Below, piece by piece: positions 6,287-14,921 of a stretch of 64,000 nucleotides of DNA. The first letter of the stretch is position 1, and each line of letters opens with the position of its first letter. The notes under the pieces were generated by a model. The model did no database searches. It saw only the letters and a program-made list of their open reading frames with translations, and was not told the origin of the DNA. The position numbers and the translations under genes are program-made. Source of the stretch: Micromonospora avicenniae (GTDB lineage Bacteria > Actinomycetota > Actinomycetes > Mycobacteriales > Micromonosporaceae); contig NZ_FTNF01000007.1 of NCBI RefSeq assembly GCF_900156065.1, forward strand, positions 124,001 to 188,000, written 5' to 3'.

Positions 6287-8725
6287 TCACTCCCCTCCCG
6301 CGCGGCTGTTCGCCTCGGCCGCCGGCCCACCCACCGTCGCCGGAACGCCGGCCACGGCGGGCGCGCTGCCGCCCACGGTCGGCGCCGGCGCCGGGACGCC
6401 TCCGCCGTCGGCGAGCCGGGTCACGGCTACTGCGGCGACCTTGAAGAGCGGCTGTTTGGAGACCGGATCCCAGGCGGTGATGGTCAGCTCGTTGGCGGCC
6501 CGCGGCGTACGGTCGGCCGGGTCCTGGTCGAACCAGCCGTAGTGGAACGGCAGGAAGACCACACCGGGACGGATGCCACTGAGCCGCGCCCGGGCCTGCA
6601 CGGCACCGCGGGGCGAGGCGATACCGACCAGGTCGCCCTCGGCGATGCCGAGACGTCCCGCGTCGGCCGGGTTGAGCTCCACCCAGACATCGGGTGCGGC
6701 GGAGTTCAACTGCGGCGCGCGACCGGTCTTCGTACGGGTGTGGAACTGGTAGACGGTGCGGCCGGTGGTGAGCAGCATCGGGTGCTCCTCGTCGGGCACC
6801 TCCGGCGACGGGCGGTACTCGACCGCGTGCAGGAACGCCCGTCCGCCCGGCTGCTTCGCCCGGTACTCGTCGGCGAGGAACTCCGCGCCGGTGTCCAGGT
6901 CCTGACCGTAGGTCTCGCACACCGCTGGGTCGGTGGGGAACACCGCGTCGGCGTAGAGCCGTTCCGTGCCGTCCGGGTTGGCGTCGTTGCACGGCCACTG
7001 GATGCCGCTGCCGCCGCGCAGCCGGTCGTAGGTGAGACCGGTGTAGTCGCACGGGCGGCCCCGCGAGCACTCCTGCCACGCCTCGAACGCCTCCTCCGGC
7101 GTGGTCCACTTGACGAGCGGCCGACCGTCCAGGTCACGAAAGTCCATGCGCCGCGCGTAGTCCAGGAAGATGTCCAGGTCCGCGCGGGCCTCGCCGGGCG
7201 GGTCGACCGCCTTCTCGCTGAGGTGCACCGTCCGGTCCACATTGGTGAAGGTGCCGGTCTTCTCACCCCAGGTGGCGGCGGGCAGCACGACGTCGGCGAG
7301 CTCCGCCGTCTCGGTCAGGAAGAGGTCCTGCACCACCACGAACAGCTCGGGCTGCCGCAGAATGCGCCGGATGCGGGACAGGTCGGGCAGCGAGACGGCC
7401 GGGTTGGTGGCGCTGATCCAGAGCAGCTTGACGGAGCCCTGCTCGGCATACCGGAAGATCTGCATGGCGTGCGTCGGCGGCGCCCAGTGCGGGATGACCT
7501 CGGGCTCGACGTTCCACAACCGGGCCAGCTCGGCGATGTGTTCCGGGTTGTCCCAGTTGCGCAGGCCGGGCAGGTCACCGTCCGCGCCGGTCTCCCGGGT
7601 GTTCTGTGCGGTCGGCTGGCCGTTCATCTGGTAGATCCCGGCACCCGGACGGCCGATCATTCCCCGGATCAGATGCAGGTTGTTGACCTGGCAGGAGGCC
7701 GCGGTGGCCTGGTTGGACTGGTAGAAGCCCTGCAGCACGGTGGAGAGCAGGCGCTGCGAGCCGCCGAGGAGTTCGGCGGCGCGGCGCACGTCGGCGGCGG
7801 GTATGTCGCAGATGTCCGCGACCAACTCCGGTGGGTAGCCGTCGACCGTGCGGCACAGCTCGTCGAAGCCCAGGGTGTGCGCGTCCACGTACGCCTCGTC
7901 GTACCAGCCGTGCTGGATGACCTCCCGCAGCAGGCCGTTCAGCAGCGCCATGTTGGTGCCGTTGCGGATCGGGAGATGCAGGTCCGCCTCGCGGGTCACT
8001 GCGGTGGAACGCGGGTCGACGGCGAGCAGCGCCGGCGGGTTGGGGCCGCGCCGGCGGTCCAGCATCCGCATCCAGAGCACCGTCTGGGTCTCCGCCACGT
8101 TGTGGCCCCAGATCGCGATCGCGTCGCAGTGGTCCACGTCCGCGTACGAGCCGGGCTGCCCGTCCGCCCCGAACGTCGCCTTCAGCGCCGCCGCGGCGGT
8201 CGCCGTACAGAGCCGGGTGTTGCCGTCCATGTGGGGCGTGCCGAGGCCCGCCTTCCCGATGACGCCCAGCGTGTAGTACTCCTCGAGGAAGAGCTGCCCG
8301 GACGTGTAGAAGCCGAAGTGGCCCCACCCGCCGGGCCCCTCGAGCAGCTCCTTCGACCGGGCGACGATCCGCCCCATGGCGGTGTCCCAGTCGGTCTCCA
8401 CCAGCCGGCCACCCTCGCGGACGAGCGGGCGGGTCAGCCGGTCGGGGCTGTTGTTGGCCTGCCAACCGTAGAGATCCTTCGGATCGACCCGCCCCCGGTT
8501 GACCCGGTCCACCGCCCGGCCGCGAACGCCCACGATCCGGCCGTCCCGCACCGCGATGTCGAGTGCGTCGCCGTTGGAGTGGAGTATCGATGCCGACTGG
8601 ACCCATCGGTCCACGTCCTCCGCGTTCAGGTCACCGTCGAGGAAGGTGTCCACCCGTACCGGCCATTCCTGTCCCGACCCGTACGGGGTCCGGGGACCCC
8701 ACGGGTCGGCGATCCGGTCGACCAC
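6287..8725 (-). CDS. Molybdopterin oxidoreductase lacking N-terminal Fe-S cysteines
   Basis: 812 residues of the DMSO-reductase superfamily catalytic type. The Mo-binding region reads GNTRLCTATAAAA, so Cys173 is the probable metal ligand as in NapA/NasA. Later landmarks are IWGHNVAETQ, DPRSTAVTREADLHLPIRNGTN, ATNPAVSLPDL and the C-terminal dinucleotide-binding domain (VWVELNPADAGRLGI). Unusually, the first 172 residues contain no cysteine: the place where a CxxCxxxC cluster motif is expected reads VQSASILHSNGDALDIAV. The enzyme therefore probably has no FS0 [4Fe-4S] cluster. There is no Tat signal, so it is cytoplasmic. A GTG start is preceded by AAGGGAG. The substrate (nitrate, formate or other) is not determinable. 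The C-terminus is Ala/Pro/Gly rich. Confidence 0.88.
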   Translation of the reverse strand: MVDRIADPWGPRTPYGSGQEWPVRVDTFLDGDLNAEDVDRWVQSASILHSNGDALDIAVRDGRIVGVRGRAVDRVNRGRVDPKDLYGWQANNSPDRLTRPLVREGGRLVETDWDTAMGRIVARSKELLEGPGGWGHFGFYTSGQLFLEEYYTLGVIGKAGLGTPHMDGNTRLCTATAAAALKATFGADGQPGSYADVDHCDAIAIWGHNVAETQTVLWMRMLDRRRGPNPPALLAVDPRSTAVTREADLHLPIRNGTNMALLNGLLREVIQHGWYDEAYVDAHTLGFDELCRTVDGYPPELVADICDIPAADVRRAAELLGGSQRLLSTVLQGFYQSNQATAASCQVNNLHLIRGMIGRPGAGIYQMNGQPTAQNTRETGADGDLPGLRNWDNPEHIAELARLWNVEPEVIPHWAPPTHAMQIFRYAEQGSVKLLWISATNPAVSLPDLSRIRRILRQPELFVVVQDLFLTETAELADVVLPAATWGEKTGTFTNVDRTVHLSEKAVDPPGEARADLDIFLDYARRMDFRDLDGRPLVKWTTPEEAFEAWQECSRGRPCDYTGLTYDRLRGGSGIQWPCNDANPDGTERLYADAVFPTDPAVCETYGQDLDTGAEFLADEYRAKQPGGRAFLHAVEYRPSPEVPDEEHPMLLTTGRTVYQFHTRTKTGRAPQLNSAAPDVWVELNPADAGRLGIAEGDLVGIASPRGAVQARARLSGIRPGVVFLPFHYGWFDQDPADRTPRAANELTITAWDPVSKQPLFKVAAVAVTRLADGGGVPAPAPTVGGSAPAVAGVPATVGGPAAEANSRAGGE

Positions 8726-8773
8726 GGTCCGCTCCCTTCACCGCCGCTGCTCCGATCCTCACACCTGCCCAGT

Positions 8774-8790
8774 TCGAAACGGTCGAAACG
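8774..8790. promoter_or_regulatory. Direct repeat in divergent promoter region
   Basis: TCGAAACG occurs twice, nine bases apart, between the molybdoenzyme gene and the DUF421 gene. The region is A+T richer than its surroundings. It could be a regulator binding site; no assignment is possible. Confidence 0.3.
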
Positions 8791-8864
8791 ACAATCCGGT
8801 GCCGATTCCGCCGACGCCGGACCATGGCGAGGAATGGCGCCGTGGCGTCCGGGTAGGCGTACCC

Positions 8865-9389
8865 GTGACCGACTGGGGCCGGCTGTTCGTTCCGAGCACG
8901 CCACTGCTGGAGACGGTCATCCGTGGCAGCGTGATGTACCTGGTGCTGTTCGGGCTGCTCCGGGTCATCCTCAAGCGGGAGAGCGGCACCACCGGCGTCA
9001 CCGACCTGCTGGTCATCGTACTGCTCGCCGACGCCGCGCAGAACGGCATGTCGGGCAACTACACGTCCATCACCGACGGCGTGCTGCTGGTCGCGGTGAT
9101 CATCGGCTGGTCGTACCTGCTGGACGCAATCGCCTACGGCTGGCCGGCGGCGGCCCGGGTGATCCGGCCCAGCTCACTGGTCCTGGTACGAAACGGGCAG
9201 ATCCTGCACCGGAACATGCGCCGGGAACTGATCTCGCACGAGGAGCTTCACCAACTGCTGCGCGAACAGGGCGTCGACGACATCTCGAAGGTGCGGGAGG
9301 CGCGGATCGAGTCCGACGGGCAGATCAGCGTCACCACCGACCACAAGATCGACCAGCGGAACCGGCGGCGCAGACGCCAGGCGCCCTGA
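8865..9389 (+). CDS. DUF421 (YetF-like) membrane protein
   Basis: 174 residues from a GTG. Two or three N-terminal membrane segments (GSVMYLVLFGLLRVI, VTDLLVIVLLADAAQNG, VLLVAVIIGWSYLLDAIAYGW) precede a cytoplasmic DUF421 domain with the hallmark VLVRNGQILHRNMRRELISHEEL and LREQGVDDISKVREARIE. YetF-type proteins are small membrane proteins of unknown biochemical role, often stress or sporulation linked. The basic C-terminus (RRRRR) is likely cytoplasmic. The longer in-frame extension upstream overlaps the molybdoenzyme gene on the other strand and is not credible. Confidence 0.87.
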   Translation: MTDWGRLFVPSTPLLETVIRGSVMYLVLFGLLRVILKRESGTTGVTDLLVIVLLADAAQNGMSGNYTSITDGVLLVAVIIGWSYLLDAIAYGWPAAARVIRPSSLVLVRNGQILHRNMRRELISHEELHQLLREQGVDDISKVREARIESDGQISVTTDHKIDQRNRRRRRQAP

Positions 9390-9485
9390 TCGCGGGCCGG
9401 TTTGCGCTCTCCGACGCCGGGAAATCGTGCGGTTGCCCTGGCGTGGGGCCACGCCTCGCGCCCGTCGCAACAGATGGAGGCTGAG

Positions 9486-9644
9486 ATGACCGGCCGAGAG
9501 CAACTGCACGAAATGCGCCAGCAGGCCCACAAGATGGGCATCGAGGGCAACTCCAAGATGACGGAGAGCCAGCTCAAGGACGCCATGAAGATGGCCGGCA
9601 AGGGCATGAAGCCGCAGGAGGCCAAGCAGAAGGCCAAGGGCTGA
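9486..9644 (+). CDS. Small Rho_N-like basic protein
   Basis: 52 residues from an ATG with GGAGG upstream. The sequence is charged and helical (EMRQQAHKMGIEGNSKMTES, then QLKDAMKMAGKG). The AHKMGIEGNSKMTESQLKDA stretch resembles the Rho termination factor N-terminal (SAP-like) helix-turn-helix that binds nucleic acid. Such short proteins are common in actinomycetes; the role is unknown. A strong stem-loop follows the stop. Confidence 0.75.
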   Translation: MTGREQLHEMRQQAHKMGIEGNSKMTESQLKDAMKMAGKGMKPQEAKQKAKG

Positions 9645-9653
9645 CACGTCATC

Positions 9654-9691
9654 CCGCCGGCCGCCCGGGTGTCACCCTGGGCGGCCGGCGG
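9654..9691. terminator. Bidirectional stem-loop terminator
   Basis: A 13-bp perfect stem (CCGCCGGCCGCCC with its complement) and a 12-base loop between the convergent Rho_N-like and Csp-type genes. There is no U tract, as is common at this G+C content. Confidence 0.75.
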
Positions 9692-9698
9692 TCGTACG

Positions 9699-10106
9699 TC
9701 AGCTGATCGTGGCCAGCAGGTCCCGGCAAACCTGCTCGCACTCCCGGCAGACCTCCGCGCAGATCCGGCAGTGCTCGTGCATGGCGGCGTGCCGGGCGCA
9801 CTCGTCGCCACAGGCTCGGCAGGCCGTCACGCACGCCTCCAAGATGCTCCGCGTCAAGTTCGCGTCGTAGCCGGTGTGCCGGGACAGCACCCGCGCGGTG
9901 GTGGTGCAGACGTCCGCGCAGTCCAGGTCGGTCCGCGCACACTTGGCCAGTTCGGCCACCGCCTCCTCGCTCAGACAGGCGTCGGCGCACGCCGTGCAGG
10001 CCTGAGCACACGAGTTGATCGTGTCGATCACCGCGGCGAGCTTCGCGCGGTCCAGGTTGATCGACTTCGGGTACGCCTCAAGCATCTGCCTCGTCACGCT
10101 GACCAT
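9699..10106 (-). CDS. Csp-type four-helix copper storage protein
   Basis: 135 residues with 16 cysteines in repeating CxxxC and CxxCxxxC spacing (SCAQACTACADAC, ACVTACRACGDEC, HCRICAEVCRECEQVC). This is the pattern of DUF326/Csp four-helix bundles, whose cysteines line the core and bind many Cu(I) ions. No signal peptide is present, so it fits the cytosolic Csp3 type. The ATG at 10106 with GGAGGAG upstream is preferred to a longer upstream start. The copper efflux block lies about 24 kb away; no CsoR-type site is seen in front of this gene. Confidence 0.87.
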   Translation of the reverse strand: MVSVTRQMLEAYPKSINLDRAKLAAVIDTINSCAQACTACADACLSEEAVAELAKCARTDLDCADVCTTTARVLSRHTGYDANLTRSILEACVTACRACGDECARHAAMHEHCRICAEVCRECEQVCRDLLATIS

Positions 10107-10294
10107 GGTCGAACTCCTCCGGGTTGCCGGACGCGCCTTCCGACCGGCCGTACCCCCGCCCGCGGCGTCCATACCCCGGGGCCGGAAGACCCGCCTCGCC
10201 CAGTCGTGAAGGTCGCGTCAAGAAACGCGCCGTTCACCGTCAAATCGGCGTACAGACGCCGGTGCTGGTGACGAATGGCGCTCACGATGGCGAC

Positions 10295-10651
10295 ATGACC
10301 TCACGATGGTCGAGGCGCCAGGATCGCGAGCCGGTGTCGGTGGACGTCCCGCCGGTCGACGAGCCCGAACGGCGACACGAGGCGCTGGTCGGCGTGCGGC
10401 TGACCGCCGCCACCCCCGGCAGCCATCTGCTGGAGTACCTGCGGACCGAGCCGTGCGCGGTGGCCGCCTGGTGGATCGCGGCGGACCTCGACGCCGTCGT
10501 ACGACTCTCCGCCGGCAGCCTCACCGTGCTGCACCGCGCCGTGGCGGACCTGCGCCGGCGAGGTGGCGCGGAGGTCATCGTCACGCTCAGCATCCTGCGC
10601 CCACTCGATCTCTCGGACACCACTGCGACGAGGCTGGCGGCAACGGCATGA
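10295..10651 (+). CDS. Hypothetical protein upstream of universal stress protein
   Basis: 118 residues. The N-terminus is charged and Pro rich; the rest alternates strands and helices (ALVGVRLTAATPGSHLLEYL, AAWWIAADLDAVVRLSAGSLTVLHRAVADLRRRG, EVIVTLSIL). I do not recognise a family. Its TGA overlaps the ATG of the universal stress gene (ATGA), so the two are coupled, hinting at a stress-related role. Confidence 0.65.
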   Translation: MTSRWSRRQDREPVSVDVPPVDEPERRHEALVGVRLTAATPGSHLLEYLRTEPCAVAAWWIAADLDAVVRLSAGSLTVLHRAVADLRRRGGAEVIVTLSILRPLDLSDTTATRLAATA

Positions 10652-11151
10652 ACCGGCCCGCCACCACCCGACGCGTCGTCGTCGGGGTCGACCGGTCCTT
10701 CTGCGGTCTGCAGGCCCTGCGGGCCGCCATACGCCTGGCCCATCGGGAGAACGCGTGTCTGCACGCGGTACGTGCCTGGGCCTACGCGCCGGTCTGGCGG
10801 CCGGGCACCATGCCCTGGCTCTGGCAGGACGATCTGGCCCGCGCGGCCCGCGCGTACGTGCGGGAGGCGTTCGACGCGGCGCTGGGCGGCGTGCCTCGGG
10901 ACGTCCCGGTACGGATCATCGCCGAGCAGGGGTACGCCGGCCAGGTGCTGGTCGACCACGCCTGCCGGGAGAGCGACCTCCTCGTCGTGGGCAGCCCCCC
11001 GCGCGGTCGCTTCGGGATGGGCGGCGGACATGTGACCCGCTACTGCGTCAGCCGCGCGAGCGTGCCCGTGGTGGCGGTACCCGCGCCGGACTGGGCCCGC
11101 GCCGAGGAGATCCGTCGCTTCGGTCGCGACCTCGAACGATTCACCCCGTGA
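10648..11151 (+). CDS. Universal stress protein (UspA family)
   Basis: 167 residues, one Usp domain. The N-terminal strand RRVVVGVDRSFCGLQALRAA and the loop LLVVGSPPRGRFGMGGGHVT approximate the G-2x-G-9x-G-S/T ATP-binding signature. VSRASVPVVAVPAP is the typical final strand. Usp proteins are cytoplasmic nucleotide-binding stress or dormancy proteins. It overlaps the preceding hypothetical gene by four bases and is followed 38 bases later by a SAV_915-type gene. Confidence 0.88.
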   Translation: MNRPATTRRVVVGVDRSFCGLQALRAAIRLAHRENACLHAVRAWAYAPVWRPGTMPWLWQDDLARAARAYVREAFDAALGGVPRDVPVRIIAEQGYAGQVLVDHACRESDLLVVGSPPRGRFGMGGGHVTRYCVSRASVPVVAVPAPDWARAEEIRRFGRDLERFTP

Positions 11152-11189
11152 CCGGCCACCTGCGGGTCGCAAGAACGAGAGGCACCACC

Positions 11190-11516
11190 ATGGATGAGGT
11201 TCCGGATACCTACGTCGTTCCGGTACGCACCACGCCGGGACGGCAGGCGCTCATCGTGCGGACCGGCCGGCTACCCCAGGGGCAGCGGGTCGGTCTCGCG
11301 TTCACCGACCCGGAACGACTCATCCGCGCGATGGGCGCGGACCAGCCGTGGACCCGGCTCTGCGAATCGGCCCTGCGCTCCATGCTGAGGCCGCTCGGCA
11401 TCGACCGGATCCAGGTCGATCCGCTCCTGGTAGCGCCACCGGTACGCCCGGAGGCGCCTGGTGCGCCCATTCCGCAGCAGCCCACCGCCGCACTGGCGGC
11501 AGCTCGACAGGAGTGA
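11190..11516 (+). CDS. SAV_915-family protein
   Basis: 108 residues. The sequence YVVPVRTTPGRQALIVRTGR, GQRVGLAFTDPERLIRAMG, QPWTRLCESALRSMLRPLGI and IQVDPLLVAP fits the SAV_915 family of small actinobacterial proteins, related to the SseB-like fold. No function is established. It starts at an ATG with GAGAGG upstream and is probably co-transcribed with the universal stress gene. Confidence 0.75.
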   Translation: MDEVPDTYVVPVRTTPGRQALIVRTGRLPQGQRVGLAFTDPERLIRAMGADQPWTRLCESALRSMLRPLGIDRIQVDPLLVAPPVRPEAPGAPIPQQPTAALAAARQE

Positions 11517-11519
11517 CCC

Positions 11520-11573
11520 GATCGACTCGGGTTGCCTGATGTTCGGGGTGTCCGGGCGGGATGAATACCCCGA
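11520..11573. repeat. Partial copy of GATCGACTCGGG palindromic element; terminator-like
   Basis: GATCGACTCGGG (11520-11531) and TCGGGGTGTC (11543-11552) recur in the same order and spacing at 33696-33727. Here the right terminal arm is absent. The inner part pairs TCGGGGTGT (11543-11551) with ATACCCCGA (11565-11573), one G-T pair, and sits between convergent genes, so it may end transcription both ways. Confidence 0.55.
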
Positions 11574-11604
11574 CGAACTGACCTAGGCACGAGCGCCCGG
11601 CGGG

Positions 11605-12285
11605 TCAGGGGCGGTAGCGGTAGCCCATGCCGGGCTCGGTGATCAAATGCCGGGGTCGGGCGGGATCGTCCTCCAGCTTGCGGCGCAGCTGCGCCAGGTA
11701 CTGCCGCAGGTAGTTGCTCTCGTTCTCGTACTCCGGCCCCCACACCTCGTGCAGCAGCTGCCGCTGGCTGACCAGCTTGCCGGGATGCCGCAGCAGCTTC
11801 TCCAGCACCGACCATTGGATCGGGGTCAGCTTGATCTCCGTGCCGTCGTCGCGGGTGACCGTACGGTCGGCGAGGTCGACGGTGTTGCGCCCCACCCGCA
11901 GGGTGGCGCCCGTCTCGGTGGCGGGGCTGAGCCGCCGGGTCACCGCCCTGATGCGTGCCAGCAGTTCCTCGACCCCGAACGGCTTGGTGATGTAGTCGTC
12001 GGCGCCCGCGTCCAGCGCCTCCACCTTGTCCTCGCTGCCGGCCCGGCCGGAGAGCACGATGATCGGCACACTCGTCCAGCCGCGGAGCCCACGGATCACC
12101 TCGACCCCGTCCATGTCCGGCAGGCCGAGGTCGAGGACGACCAGGTCGGGCGGGTGGCTGGCGGCGACCTTGAGCGCGCCGGCGCCGGTGTCGGCCACCT
12201 CGACGTCGTACCGGCGGGCGCGCAGGTTGATCCGCAGGGCGCGGAGGATCTGCGGTTCGTCGTCCACGACCAGGATCCGGGTCAT
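11605..12285 (-). CDS. kdpE: KdpE potassium response regulator
   Basis: 226 residues, OmpR/PhoB type. The receiver has acidic residues Asp8 and Asp9, the phospho-acceptor Asp52 (LVVLDLGLPDMDG) and Lys101 (TKPFG). The C-terminal winged helix (residues about 128-226) ends RKLEDDPARPRHLITEPGMGYRYRP, the KdpE hallmark. It activates kdpFABC when phosphorylated by KdpD at low external K+ or osmotic stress. Its ATG overlaps the kdpD stop by four bases. Confidence 0.95.
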   Translation of the reverse strand: MTRILVVDDEPQILRALRINLRARRYDVEVADTGAGALKVAASHPPDLVVLDLGLPDMDGVEVIRGLRGWTSVPIIVLSGRAGSEDKVEALDAGADDYITKPFGVEELLARIRAVTRRLSPATETGATLRVGRNTVDLADRTVTRDDGTEIKLTPIQWSVLEKLLRHPGKLVSQRQLLHEVWGPEYENESNYLRQYLAQLRRKLEDDPARPRHLITEPGMGYRYRP

Positions 12286-14834
12286 TCCTGTGGTCCCTCC
12301 GCCATGCCCTGGGTGACCGCGGGCAGCCGCAGCACCATGGTCAGTCCACCACCGGGCGTCGTCTCCGGGACGAGACTGCCACCCATCGCCTCCGCCAACC
12401 CCCGGGAGAGCGCCAGACCGAGCCCCACCCCGGTCTGGTTGTCCCGGTCACCGAGACGCTGGAACGGCAGGAACACGTGCTCCCACTGGTCCTCGGGAAT
12501 ACCTGGGCCGGTGTCGATGACCCGGAGTTCGACCTGGCCCGCGTGGGCGCTCGCGGTGACGTGCGGGGGCTGGCCGGGCGGGCTGTACCGCAGGGCGTTG
12601 GCGATCACGTTGACGAGTACCCGTTCCAGCAGGCCGGGATCGGCGGTGACGGCGGGCAGATCCGCCGGGATGTCGGTGTCGACGCCGGCGGCCGGGGGCC
12701 CGAGCTCGTCGAGGGCGCGCGGCACCACGTCCTCCAGACCGATCTCGGCCGGTAGGACGCCGAGCGCGCCAGCCTGGAGCCGACTCATGTCGAGCAGGTT
12801 GGCGACGAGCCGGGCCAGCCGGTCCAGCGACTCCTCGGCAGTGGCCAGCAGCTCCGCCCGATCGTCCTCGTCGAAGTCGACGTCCGGGCTGCGCAGGCTG
12901 GTCACCGCCGCCTTCGCCGAGGCCAGCGGCGTACGCAGGTCGTGGCTGACCGCGGCGAGCAGCGCGGTCCGCATCCGGTCGGCCTCGGCGAGCGGCCGGG
13001 CGGTGGCGGCCTCCTCGGCCAGCCGCTCCTGGCGTAACGCGACGGCCGCCTGGGCGGCGAACGCCTCGACCAGGCGACGGTCGGCGGCCTCCAGCCGGGC
13101 GCCGCAGAGGACCACCGTGATCCGTTCGTCGACCGGCACCACCGTCTCGCCTCGATCGGGTGTGGTGGCGGGCTGTTCACCGACGCTCGCCACCACGCAC
13201 CAGGCCCGCTCCTCCCGGGCGCGGGCCGGTCGGCCGGTGGCCTCCTCGGCGAGTTCCAGCACGCTGACCGCGCGCAGTCCGAAGGTCTCGCGCAGCTGGT
13301 CGAGCAGCGCGATGAGCGGCCGGCCGCCACGCAACACCCCGCCGGCCACCGCGGCGAGTGTCTGCGCGTCGGCGGCGGCCCGAGCGGCCTCCCGGGTACG
13401 CCGGGCGGCGACGTCCACGATCCAACTGACCGCCAACGCGACCCCGACGAAGACAGCCAGGGCGAGCAGGTTGTCCGGCTCGTTGATGGTCAGCGTGTGG
13501 AAGGGCGGGGTGAAGAACCAGTTCAGGATCAGCGACCCGCCGAGCGCGGCGACCAGCGCCGGCCAGAGCCCACCGACCAGCGCCACCGCGACCACGGCGG
13601 CGAGGAAGAGCAGGATGTCGCTGGCCAGGGTGAGGTCGGGCAGGACGGTGAGCAACAGCGTCAGCAGCGGCACGCCGAGCGCGGCGAGGGCGAACCCGAG
13701 CAGCCGGCGGCGCCGGGACAGCGCCGCCGGCACCCCGGCGGCGCGGCGCCCACGACCGGCCTCGGTGTGGGTGACCAGGTGAACGTCGATGGCGCCGGAG
13801 TGGGCGATGGTCGTCACGCCGACGCCGCGGGCGAACAGTTGGGCGAAGCGACCACGGCGGCTCGCGCCGAGCACCAGCTGGGTGGCGTTGACGCCCCGGG
13901 CGAAGTCGAGCAGGGCCGCCGACACGTCGGCGCCGAGCACCTGGTGGTAGGTGCCGCCGAGGCTCTCCACCAGCACCCGTTGCCGGGCCAGCTGCGCCGG
14001 ATCCGCGCCGACCAGGCCGTCGCTGCGGGCGACGTGCACGGCGAGCAGGTCGGAGCCCTTGCTACGGGCGGCGATCCGCCCGGCGCGGCGGATCAGCGTC
14101 TCCCCCTCGGGCCCACCGGTCAGCGCGACCACGACCCGCTCGCGCGCTTCCCAGGTCTCGGCGATGCCCTGCTGGTCGCGGTACCGGCCGAGCTGCTCGT
14201 CGACCTTGTCGGCCAGCCAGAGCAGCGCCAGCTCGCGGAGCGCGGTGAGGTTGCCGACCCGGAAGTAGTTGCCCAGCGCCGCGTCGATCTTGTCGGGGCG
14301 GTAGATGTTGCCGTGCGCCATCCGCCGGCGCAGCGCCTCCGGGGTCATGTCGACCAGTTCGACCTGCTCGGCGGCCCGGACGATCTCGTCCGGCACCGTC
14401 TCTCGCTGCACGGTGCCGGTGATCTGCGCGACCACGTCGTTCACCGATTCGAGGTGCTGGACGTTGACCGTGGAGAGCACGTCGATTCCGGCGTCGAGCA
14501 GTTCCTGGACGTCCTGCCAGCGTTTGCCGTTGCGGGAACCGGGCACGTTCGTGTGCGCCAGCTCGTCGACCACGGCGACCTCGGGCCGGCGGGCCAGCAC
14601 CGCGTCGACGTCCATCTCGGCGAACTCGGCGCCGCGGTAGTCGACGGTACGGCGGGGCACCTGCTCCAGGCTCCCGATCATGGCCGCGGTGTGCTTACGG
14701 CCGTGCGTCTCGACGAGCCCGATCACCACGTCTGTGCCGCGCTCGGCCCGCCGGTGCGCCTCCTCCAGCATCGCGTACGTCTTGCCGACGCCGGGGGCGG
14801 CACCCAGGTAGATGCGCAGCTCTCCTCGTGACAC
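12282..14834 (-). CDS. kdpD: KdpD sensor histidine kinase
   Basis: 850 residues with the full KdpD architecture. Residues 1-210 are the KdpD domain with Walker A GAAPGVGKT and Walker-B-like VAVVDELAHTNVPGSRN. Residues about 230-355 are a Usp-like domain. Four membrane helices span about 375-475. A GAF-like region follows, then the H-box AAVSHDLRTPLAS with His631 and an HATPase (NVIANALRYSPPG, DTGPGIP, GVGLGLALS). It phosphorylates KdpE. The GTG start has GGAGAGG upstream. A strong stem-loop separates it from kdpC, so its expression may be set separately from the pump genes. Confidence 0.95.
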   Translation of the reverse strand: MSRGELRIYLGAAPGVGKTYAMLEEAHRRAERGTDVVIGLVETHGRKHTAAMIGSLEQVPRRTVDYRGAEFAEMDVDAVLARRPEVAVVDELAHTNVPGSRNGKRWQDVQELLDAGIDVLSTVNVQHLESVNDVVAQITGTVQRETVPDEIVRAAEQVELVDMTPEALRRRMAHGNIYRPDKIDAALGNYFRVGNLTALRELALLWLADKVDEQLGRYRDQQGIAETWEARERVVVALTGGPEGETLIRRAGRIAARSKGSDLLAVHVARSDGLVGADPAQLARQRVLVESLGGTYHQVLGADVSAALLDFARGVNATQLVLGASRRGRFAQLFARGVGVTTIAHSGAIDVHLVTHTEAGRGRRAAGVPAALSRRRRLLGFALAALGVPLLTLLLTVLPDLTLASDILLFLAAVVAVALVGGLWPALVAALGGSLILNWFFTPPFHTLTINEPDNLLALAVFVGVALAVSWIVDVAARRTREAARAAADAQTLAAVAGGVLRGGRPLIALLDQLRETFGLRAVSVLELAEEATGRPARAREERAWCVVASVGEQPATTPDRGETVVPVDERITVVLCGARLEAADRRLVEAFAAQAAVALRQERLAEEAATARPLAEADRMRTALLAAVSHDLRTPLASAKAAVTSLRSPDVDFDEDDRAELLATAEESLDRLARLVANLLDMSRLQAGALGVLPAEIGLEDVVPRALDELGPPAAGVDTDIPADLPAVTADPGLLERVLVNVIANALRYSPPGQPPHVTASAHAGQVELRVIDTGPGIPEDQWEHVFLPFQRLGDRDNQTGVGLGLALSRGLAEAMGGSLVPETTPGGGLTMVLRLPAVTQGMAEGPQE

Positions 14835-14874
14835 GGAACCATCCTCTCCTGCGCCCTCGGACGGGCGGTCACGC

Positions 14875-14910
14875 CGCGGGGCGAGACCACGTTCGTGGCC
14901 TCGCCCCGCG
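14875..14910 (-). terminator. Stem-loop between kdpC and kdpD
   Basis: CGCGGGGCGAG pairs with CTCGCCCCGCG, with an inner CCAC/GTGG stem and a GTTC loop. It follows the kdpC stop and precedes the kdpD start on the same strand, so it can end or attenuate the pump transcript before the regulatory genes. Confidence 0.7.
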
Positions 14911-14921
14911 TGCTCGGCGGA

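Noticed and set aside
6251..9484. 1077-residue plus-strand ORF
   Set aside because: Antisense shadow of the molybdoenzyme gene; no recognisable domain and composition typical of a shadow.
11647..13782. 711-residue plus-strand ORF
   Set aside because: Antisense to kdpE/kdpD, Arg/Ser-rich shadow.
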